14,056 nucleotides of DNA from contig JAISJS010000141.1 of the NCBI GenBank assembly GCA_031261385.1, positions 1 to 14,056 of the forward strand. The letters are read 5' to 3'. The notes under the pieces are model-generated. The model was not told where the DNA came from. It did no database searches and was given only the letters and a program-made list of their open reading frames with translations. A program made the position numbers and the translations under genes. The DNA comes from Treponema sp. GTDB taxonomy: Bacteria; Spirochaetota; Spirochaetia; Treponematales; Breznakiellaceae. Below, piece after piece: positions 6,389 to 11,622 of this stretch (the first letter of the stretch is position 1; each line of letters starts with the position of its first letter).

Positions 6389-7608
6389 TATTTTCCCGGC
6401 TGCTTTATCCGCAGGCGTTCTATGACCGCGCGGAAATGAGCCTGATTAAAAACCACCGGTACAGGGTACAGCGGATTGGCTTCTTTGGTTGCCCACTTTG
6501 TCATCTTGGAAATATCCTCATCCTTGATAAAATCAAAGCCTTTGGGGATTCCCATCCGTTCATTCATCGCATAAATGGCGGCGATAAACGTTTTGGCCTT
6601 TGCCTCATCGGAAGCGGAATTCTCCAAAACCAATCCCGCCGTTTCCGCGAGCCGTGCAAGCTTTTTATAGACCTTCTTGCCGTAATCTTCCAGCACCACG
6701 GGGAGTATCACTGCATTGGCAAGGCCGTGGGGAGTGTTGTACAATCCGCCCAGAGTATGGGCTATGGCGTGAACATTTCCCACTCCGGCGCGGGTAAAGG
6801 CGAAACCTGCCTTGTATGAAGCAGTCAGCATTGCCTGCCGCCCCTCAATATCCTTACCGTTTTTGTAGACTTTTTCGAGGTTTGCAAAAATACTTTTTAC
6901 CGCATCCAGCGCAAATTGTATGCTCTCTTTTGTGTTATAGGTCCAGCAGAGATACGCCTCCACCGCATGAGTCAGGGCGTCCATACCGGTTGCGGCGGTT
7001 ATCGAAGGGGGAAGCCCCACGGTCAATTCGCTGTCCAGCACCGCATAGCGGGGAATCAGATGGAGGTCCATGATTGCATATTTGTGATGGGTTGCCGTAT
7101 CGGTGATAAGGGCGGCAATGGTAGTCTCGCTGCCGGTACCGGCTGTGGTGGGCACGGCAATAAAGGGCGGAATTTTTTTCGATACCTTGAGAAGCCCCCC
7201 AAGCTGATTCACCGTACGTTTGGGAAACACGACCCTGGCGGCGGCGCCTTTGGCGGCATCCATGGAAGAACCGCCCCCGATGGCGATAAAGCCCGAGCAT
7301 TTCTCCGCCAGATACAATTTCTGGATAGTGTTGACGGTATTCACCGAGGGGTTTGCCTCTACATCGCCGTAAAGGGCATAGGGGATACCGGCCTTATCCA
7401 GAACGGCAGTCACCCTGGGGGCAATACCCGCCTTGATAAGCCCCGGATCGGTGACCACAAGCGGCTTACCCACCCCGTTTTTCTTGAGCAGATCGGGAAT
7501 TTGGGCGATAACGCCCGCCCCTTCCACGGGGATTGCTTTATGCCAGGGGAGTACCCTGGCGCCGAGATTAAAAACACCCTGAAAAATTCGATTATAGATG
7601 ACACCCAT
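6388..7608 (-). CDS. Iron-containing (group III) alcohol dehydrogenase
   Basis: 406 residues, first gene of the aor operon. The enzyme interconverts alcohols and aldehydes with NAD(P)H. The nucleotide motif GGGSSMDAAKG is at 111-121, and PTTAGTGSE at 153-161. Metal ligands match the FucO pattern: D210 and H214 (MDALTHAVE), H280 (NVHAIAHTLGG) and H294 (NTPHGLANA), with the conserved extra histidine H284. Length is normal for a stand-alone Fe-ADH, and it is not fused to an aldehyde dehydrogenase. The stop overlaps the ferredoxin start by one base. No Shine-Dalgarno sequence precedes ATG 7608, and a TATAAT box ends six bases before it, so the mRNA is probably leaderless. Pairing with AOR suggests it supplies aldehyde from an alcohol, or removes aldehyde made by acid reduction. 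Substrate is not predictable. Confidence 0.94.
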   Translation of the reverse strand: MGVIYNRIFQGVFNLGARVLPWHKAIPVEGAGVIAQIPDLLKKNGVGKPLVVTDPGLIKAGIAPRVTAVLDKAGIPYALYGDVEANPSVNTVNTIQKLYLAEKCSGFIAIGGGSSMDAAKGAAARVVFPKRTVNQLGGLLKVSKKIPPFIAVPTTAGTGSETTIAALITDTATHHKYAIMDLHLIPRYAVLDSELTVGLPPSITAATGMDALTHAVEAYLCWTYNTKESIQFALDAVKSIFANLEKVYKNGKDIEGRQAMLTASYKAGFAFTRAGVGNVHAIAHTLGGLYNTPHGLANAVILPVVLEDYGKKVYKKLARLAETAGLVLENSASDEAKAKTFIAAIYAMNERMGIPKGFDFIKDEDISKMTKWATKEANPLYPVPVVFNQAHFRAVIERLRIKQPGK

Positions 7609-7614
7609 GGTTTA

Positions 7615-7643
7615 ATTATATCACAAAAGATAGTAAACTTCAA
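7615..7643 (-). promoter_or_regulatory. Promoter of the adh-ferredoxin-aor-moaD-moeB operon
   Basis: On the minus strand, TTGAAG (7643-7638) and a perfect TATAAT (7620-7615) are separated by 17 bases. Only six bases (taaacc) lie between the -10 box and ATG 7608, so the expected start of transcription falls on or next to the initiation codon. The rest of the 45-bp region must hold the promoter of the divergent transporter operon, for which no clear boxes were found. The two transcription units may therefore be co-regulated or mutually exclusive. Confidence 0.65.
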
Positions 7644-7653
7644 ATAAATTTTT

Positions 7654-8646
7654 ATGGATAAAAGACGAAGCCCCGCAGAAACCGCCCATGTGATAAATGC
7701 CGGCATGGAACGGATGATGCCCATACTGACCCCTTTGGGTGTTGTCATGGGATTTTTACTGCCGGCTTTTTTTATAAACTTGCGGCCCCTGGTTCCCCTG
7801 CTTTTTGGGATTATGACGCTCTCGGGAGCGCTGAAGCTCAGGGTCCGGGAATTCGGCGGCACGTTAAAAAAACCTCTGGGGATAGCGCTGTTTTTTCTTA
7901 CATCTCATGTACTCATGCCGCTGGCAGCCCTGATCGTCTCCTCCGTATTTTTCAGGGCCGATCCGGACACCGTTTCGGGGTTTATACTGCTTTATTCGGT
8001 CCCGACAGCCGTTTCGGGCTTTATCTGGGTTACCATTTTTCGGGGCGACAGCGCCCTCTGCCTGACCCTGATCCTGCTGGATACCCTGCTGGCCCCCCTT
8101 GTAGTCCCCTTTACCATGTCCATTTTGATGAGTTCCCGGGTAAACCTGGACATGACGGGAATAGGCGTTTCGCTGGTTTTAATGGTGGTAATTCCCACGA
8201 TTATCGGCGTTGCCGTTAACGAACTGAGCAGGGGAAAGGTTCCGGCCGCAGCGTGTCCCTATTTAAACCCCGTGTCAAAACTCTGCCTGATTCTCGTGAT
8301 TGCCGCAAATTCATCACCGGTAGCGCCCAGGGTTCACTTTGATGATCCCCATGTCTGGATCGTCGCGGCACTATGCATATTCCTTGCGGCGCTGGGATAT
8401 ATTTTATCAAAACTTGTCAGCATGACGGGAAGGCTTAAAAACGAAAAACAGATTACCCTGTTTTTTTCCGTGGGACTCCGTAACATCAGCGCTGCTACCA
8501 CCATAGCCATCGAATTTTTTCCGCCTGCCGCCGCCCTGCCAACCGTGCTTGGAATACTGTTTCAGCAAACCATGGCGGCCGTAATGGGTAGAATATTGCT
8601 TAAGAAATCTGATACTATAAAACCAATAACGACTCAGGAGAAATAA
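7654..8646 (+). CDS. Bile acid:sodium symporter (BASS/SBF) family transporter
   Basis: 330 residues with about nine or ten hydrophobic membrane segments, the first around residues 22-42. Family signatures include FGIMTLSGALKL (51-62), a polar YSVPTAVSGF segment (104-113) and GLRNISAATTIAIEFFPP (274-291), which corresponds to the conserved sodium/substrate-site helix region of BASS carriers. Members move organic anions such as bile acids, pantothenate, pyruvate and 2-oxoacids with sodium. It is the first gene of an operon with uxaC, which starts one base after the transporter's stop, and this suggests a sugar acid or related anion as substrate. No ribosome site is visible before ATG 7654; M18 is an alternative start that would keep all membrane segments. 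Family is secure; substrate is inference. Confidence 0.88.
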   Translation: MDKRRSPAETAHVINAGMERMMPILTPLGVVMGFLLPAFFINLRPLVPLLFGIMTLSGALKLRVREFGGTLKKPLGIALFFLTSHVLMPLAALIVSSVFFRADPDTVSGFILLYSVPTAVSGFIWVTIFRGDSALCLTLILLDTLLAPLVVPFTMSILMSSRVNLDMTGIGVSLVLMVVIPTIIGVAVNELSRGKVPAAACPYLNPVSKLCLILVIAANSSPVAPRVHFDDPHVWIVAALCIFLAALGYILSKLVSMTGRLKNEKQITLFFSVGLRNISAATTIAIEFFPPAAALPTVLGILFQQTMAAVMGRILLKKSDTIKPITTQEK

Positions 8647-8647
8647 G

Positions 8648-10117
8648 ATGAAAAAATTTATGGACAGGGATTTTCTTCTTAAAAATAAAACAGCGCTAAA
8701 ACTTTACCATGAGGCGGCCTCGGGTGAACCGATTTTCGATTATCACTGTCATCTTATTCCAAAGGAAATTGCCGATGACCGGCGTTTTCCCGATCTTGCC
8801 TATATGTGGCTTGGGGGGGATCATTATAAATGGCGGGCGCTCCGGGCCAACGGCATCGACGAAAAGCTCATCACCGGGGACGCGGACCCCTATGACAAAT
8901 TCCTTGCCTGGGCGGAAACAGTTCCCAAAACAATCGGCAATCCCCTGTACCACTGGACTCATCTGGAACTTCAGCGTTATTTCGATATTTACGAACCGCT
9001 CAATCCGGCAAGCGCCCCGGCTATCTGGAAGGCCGCCAACGATCGCTTAAAAAATGATCCCGCCCTTTCGGTTTACGGGATATTCAAAAAATTCCGTGTG
9101 TACGGCGTGGGCACCACCGATGATCCTGCCGATACCCTGGAATGGCATGACAAGACCCGGACAGGTGGAAAAACCGAAACCCTGGTTTTGCCTTCCTTCC
9201 GGCCCGACCGGGTCCTCAATATTGAAAAGCCTGATTTTGTCGAATATATCGCAAAACTCGGGGCTTCCGCAGGAAAAAATATTCAGAACCTCGAAGACCT
9301 TTTGGACGCCCTGCGAAACCGGATTGCCTTCTTTGACAAAATGGGCTGCTGCATTTCCGATCACGGCCTTGAATCTATCCCCTTTGAGACAGCATCCTCT
9401 GACACTTCCACTGCCGGATATGCCTGGGCAGGCGGATCGCCAATTAACGAGGCGCTGTGGGAAAAGGAAGTACAGGAAAGTTTTGCCGGAGCGCTTGCCG
9501 GAAAGATTCCCGGCGAACGGGCGGCGGAGGCATGGAAAACGTATATTCTTAATTTCCTGGGCGGTGAATATTATGAAAAGGGCTGGGCGATGCAGATACA
9601 CATTGCCGCCATACGAAGCATCAATTCACGGGCCTTCAAAAACCTGGGGCCGGACACGGGCTTTGATGCAGTCCATGATCAAAAGACGGCGGCAAAACTT
9701 TCGCGCTTCCTCGATCTGCTGCAAAGCAGGGACAAACTCCCCAAGACTATTCTATACAGTCTCAATCTCAAAGACCTTTATCCGATGGGCACGATCATGG
9801 GCGCTTTCCAGGGCGGCGCGCCGGGAAAAATACAGCTTGGCTCCGGCTGGTGGTTCCTCGACCATATCGACGGCATGGAAGCCCAGATGAAACTTTTGGG
9901 AAACGTCGGCCTGCTCTCCCGCTTTATCGGGATGCTCACCGATTCCCGGAGTTTCCTTTCGTATCCCCGTCACGAATATTTCCGCCGTATCCTCTGCAAT
10001 ATTCTGGGGACCTGGGCGGAGGACGGGGAAATTCCTGTCGATCTAAAATTGTTAAGCGGCATGGTTAAAGATATTTCCTTTGGTAACGCCAAGCGTTATT
10101 TTGAAAAGCAGCAATGA
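8648..10117 (+). CDS. uxaC: Glucuronate isomerase UxaC
   Basis: 489 residues, slightly longer than E. coli UxaC (470). It interconverts D-glucuronate with D-fructuronate and D-galacturonate with D-tagaturonate, the first cytoplasmic step of hexuronate breakdown. It belongs to the amidohydrolase superfamily: metal-site histidines H33 and H35 lie in FDYHCHL near the N-terminus. Further conserved blocks are GTTDDPADTLEWH (155-167), SDHGLES, MQIHIAAIRSINSR, LGPDTGFD and IQLGSGWWFLDHIDGM. ATG 8648 is set by AGGAG at 8636-8640, inside the transporter's last codons, so the two genes are translationally coupled. The later enzymes (UxaB/UxuB reductases, UxaA/UxuA dehydratases, KdgK, Eda) are not in this window. 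The call is very secure. Confidence 0.97.
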   Translation: MKKFMDRDFLLKNKTALKLYHEAASGEPIFDYHCHLIPKEIADDRRFPDLAYMWLGGDHYKWRALRANGIDEKLITGDADPYDKFLAWAETVPKTIGNPLYHWTHLELQRYFDIYEPLNPASAPAIWKAANDRLKNDPALSVYGIFKKFRVYGVGTTDDPADTLEWHDKTRTGGKTETLVLPSFRPDRVLNIEKPDFVEYIAKLGASAGKNIQNLEDLLDALRNRIAFFDKMGCCISDHGLESIPFETASSDTSTAGYAWAGGSPINEALWEKEVQESFAGALAGKIPGERAAEAWKTYILNFLGGEYYEKGWAMQIHIAAIRSINSRAFKNLGPDTGFDAVHDQKTAAKLSRFLDLLQSRDKLPKTILYSLNLKDLYPMGTIMGAFQGGAPGKIQLGSGWWFLDHIDGMEAQMKLLGNVGLLSRFIGMLTDSRSFLSYPRHEYFRRILCNILGTWAEDGEIPVDLKLLSGMVKDISFGNAKRYFEKQQ

Positions 10118-10139
10118 CGGTACGCGCAGGAGTGTAAAT

Positions 10140-10919
10140 ATGGGACAGGAAGCAGGCCAGACCGAATCGGCAGCAGGCAAAAAAGTTTTTATCCTTTATC
10201 CGCACAGTGTGATTCAGGAAGAAATGCTCGACATCCTGATCATGGGCGGCTTTGAAACGTATACCCTGCATGATCACAAAAAGGCCCTTAGGATGCTGGA
10301 ACGTTTTCCCGGGTCGATCATGTTTATCAACATTGATGAAGGGATGCCTGAAAAAGAGTGGGAGGCCTATATCCGCGGGATACAGGAAAACCCGAAAATT
10401 AAAGACACCCGGCTCGGAATTCTTTCCTATAATCAGGACAAGAAGCTCATGGAAAAATACCTCATGGACCTGTCTCTGCCCTGCGGCTATGTTCAGTTAA
10501 AACTCGGAGTTCAGGAAAGCACCAAAATCATAATGAACGCGCTCCAGGCAAACGAGGCCAAAGGCCGCCGCAAATTTATCCGGGCCTTCTGTGCGGACGA
10601 TATTAACGCAACGATGAATTATAAAGACGCGGATGTGTTTTTTCAGGGCAAGCTGCTGGATATCAGTTCCGCGGGCATCGCCGCAAAAACATCAACGTCC
10701 ATAGACCTTCCCCCCAAGTCAATTCTGCATGACATTCAGCTGAAACTCCACGGCGCGCTGGTAATGGCCGACGGCATACTCATAGGAAAGCGCCAGGACG
10801 ACAATAATGTGTTGATACTCCTTTTTGATCCTTCAAAAATGCAGACAGATAACAAGCTGGTGATCCACCGGTACATCAAGCAGTGTCTGCAGAAGTATAT
10901 TGATGGTCTTAAGGTGTAA
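10140..10919 (+). CDS. Receiver-like plus PilZ domain protein, probable c-di-GMP effector
   Basis: 259 residues. ATG 10140 is chosen because AGGAG at 10128-10132 lies seven bases ahead; the in-frame upstream ATG at 10080 lies within uxaC. Residues 15-135 look like a response-regulator receiver: D66 in IDEGMP fits the DxxMP phosphorylation site, S96 fits the switch Ser/Thr and K121 the conserved lysine. The acidic pair normally at the end of the first strand is missing, with YPH in its place (20-22). Residues 143-255 are a PilZ domain with both c-di-GMP-binding motifs: RRKFIR (143-148, RxxxR) and DISSAG (174-179, DxSxxG). It sits 22 bases after uxaC on the same strand, probably in one mRNA. 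No output domain follows, so it likely acts through protein contacts, for example on motility. Domain calls are strong; the target is unknown. Confidence 0.85.
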   Translation: MGQEAGQTESAAGKKVFILYPHSVIQEEMLDILIMGGFETYTLHDHKKALRMLERFPGSIMFINIDEGMPEKEWEAYIRGIQENPKIKDTRLGILSYNQDKKLMEKYLMDLSLPCGYVQLKLGVQESTKIIMNALQANEAKGRRKFIRAFCADDINATMNYKDADVFFQGKLLDISSAGIAAKTSTSIDLPPKSILHDIQLKLHGALVMADGILIGKRQDDNNVLILLFDPSKMQTDNKLVIHRYIKQCLQKYIDGLKV

Positions 10920-10962
10920 TTCCATTATGTCAAAATTATTCAATGTAAATAAACTCAATTCA

Positions 10963-11079
10963 TCAAAAGTAAATTATATTTTCGATACTCTTATTCCAAC
11001 ATAGCTGCTTCCTCTGACCTTTCGGTATCCACACTACATGATTTCACACGCTATGGGCTAAACTCTTCTTGTCGTTCAT
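10963..11079 (-). pseudogene. IS200 TnpA N-terminal relic
   Basis: Too short and broken to appear as an open frame. From ATG 11079 the minus strand reads MNDKKSLAHSV, a TGA stop at 11046-11044, then NHVVWIPKGQRKQL and more. Intact IS200 TnpA proteins start M.D.KSLAHT.WNCKYHIVF.PKYRR, so the TGA replaces the tryptophan codon and three codons (CKY) have been lost. The frame ends at a second stop, 10965-10963. Nothing resembling the catalytic HUH motif or tyrosine follows. Unlike most relics the match is read from the family's known N-terminus, so the identification is fairly safe. Confidence 0.78.
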
Positions 11080-11162
11080 TGTACATCCTATCTCTTGAAA
11101 TTTGGCGGTTCACCTTGGTAGGAGGTTCTTTTATATTCCCGGAAATGTCAAACTTTTGAAGG

Positions 11163-11181
11163 CCTCCGGCAGAGCCGGGGG
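11163..11181 (-). repeat. Strong hairpin at the IS200 relic end
   Basis: CCTCCGGC and GCCGGGGG pair over eight positions (one T-G wobble) around a three-base loop. No T-run follows on either strand, so it is better read as the IS200 subterminal hairpin recognised by TnpA than as an intrinsic terminator. It may still end or stabilise the XRE mRNA that runs into it. Confidence 0.7.
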
Positions 11182-11194
11182 ATTACCGATGGAT

Positions 11195-11515
11195 TTATGG
11201 TTCTTCCCGCTGTTCCACCATGGTTCTGACCATGGCCGACACCACTTTGCGGTCTTTTTCGCTGAGTTTGAGCAGATTGCGTGAAATTAAGCGGACATCC
11301 CGCGGAAGAGCCGGTTCTTCGCCGGTTACCAGGTATTCCACTGTAACCCCCAGGGCGCGGGCTATGGACACGGCTGCATCTGCCGAGGGCATGGAGGCCT
11401 TTTCACATAAATACATATCAATCGCCCGCTTATGCACCCCCGAAGCTAAGGCTAATTCCTTTACCAGCATGTCATTATAGCTTAATTCCTGCTTTAGATT
11501 CTCCCTGAACCCCAT
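11195..11515 (-). CDS. Small XRE-family repressor-like regulator
   Basis: 106 residues from ATG 11515 (MGFRENLKQEL). The longer open frame to 11617 adds residues unlike the family and would reach into the divergent region, so the shorter form is preferred. Residues 5-66 form the HTH: YNDMLVKELALASGVHKRAIDMYL, then ADAAVSIARALGVTVEYLVTGEE, a standard phage-repressor-like ending. The C-terminal 40 residues (LPRDVRLISRNLLKLSEKDRKVVSAMVR) are a helical tail common in spirochaete XRE proteins. There is no Shine-Dalgarno sequence; TATTCT ends six bases before ATG, hinting at leaderless expression. It is divergent from the CotH lipoprotein gene, with a repeated 9-base motif between them, and so probably controls itself and perhaps that gene. 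Confidence 0.83.
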   Translation of the reverse strand: MGFRENLKQELSYNDMLVKELALASGVHKRAIDMYLCEKASMPSADAAVSIARALGVTVEYLVTGEEPALPRDVRLISRNLLKLSEKDRKVVSAMVRTMVEQREEP

Positions 11516-11554
11516 AAATTGAGAATACACAGATATTAGTAATTTTCTCTTGAC

Positions 11555-11603
11555 AAATAACGTCTTAACTGTAATGATATTATGATAATTTACGAAATAA
11601 CGT
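11555..11603. promoter_or_regulatory. Candidate operator: AAATAACGT direct repeats between the XRE and CotH genes
   Basis: AAATAACGT occurs at 11555-11563 and 11595-11603, spaced exactly 40 bases, about four helical turns. The second copy lies in an inverted repeat, TTACG-AAATAA-CGTAA (11590-11605). Two equal sites on one DNA face in a divergent control region are what a dimeric XRE repressor would use. Binding is inferred. Confidence 0.45.
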
Positions 11604-11622
11604 AATTCATGCTCCAAATTGG

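Larger units (their letters stand above)
10963..11181 (-). mobile_element. Decayed left end of an IS200/IS605-family element
   Basis: Reading the minus strand from 11181 there is a strong hairpin, 83 bases of leader, then a tnpA start and about 38 codons of transposase relic, after which similarity fades. This order (subterminal hairpin, leader, tnpA) is that of IS200 left ends. The HUH catalytic part of tnpA and the right end are absent, so the copy is dead. The left end lies within about 15 bases of the stop of the XRE gene at 11195. Confidence 0.75.

Noticed and set aside
6280..6819. 179-codon plus-strand frame across the ferredoxin/ADH junction
   Set aside because: Spans two well-supported overlapping minus-strand genes and has no domain.
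6916..7647. 243-codon plus-strand frame
   Set aside because: Antisense shadow of the alcohol dehydrogenase; glycine/histidine/arginine-rich with no recognisable fold, and long only because the region is GC-rich.
9054..9890. 278-codon frame in the same direction as uxaC, and 9047-9601 on the other strand
   Set aside because: Shifted-frame and antisense shadows of uxaC, which has full-length family motifs.
10080..10139. Upstream extension of the PilZ gene to ATG 10080
   Set aside because: Would overlap uxaC by 38 bases without a ribosome site; AGGAG before ATG 10140 is clear.
11163..11181. Hairpin as intrinsic terminator of the XRE gene
   Set aside because: No T-run follows on the minus strand; the position relative to the tnpA relic fits an IS200 end better.
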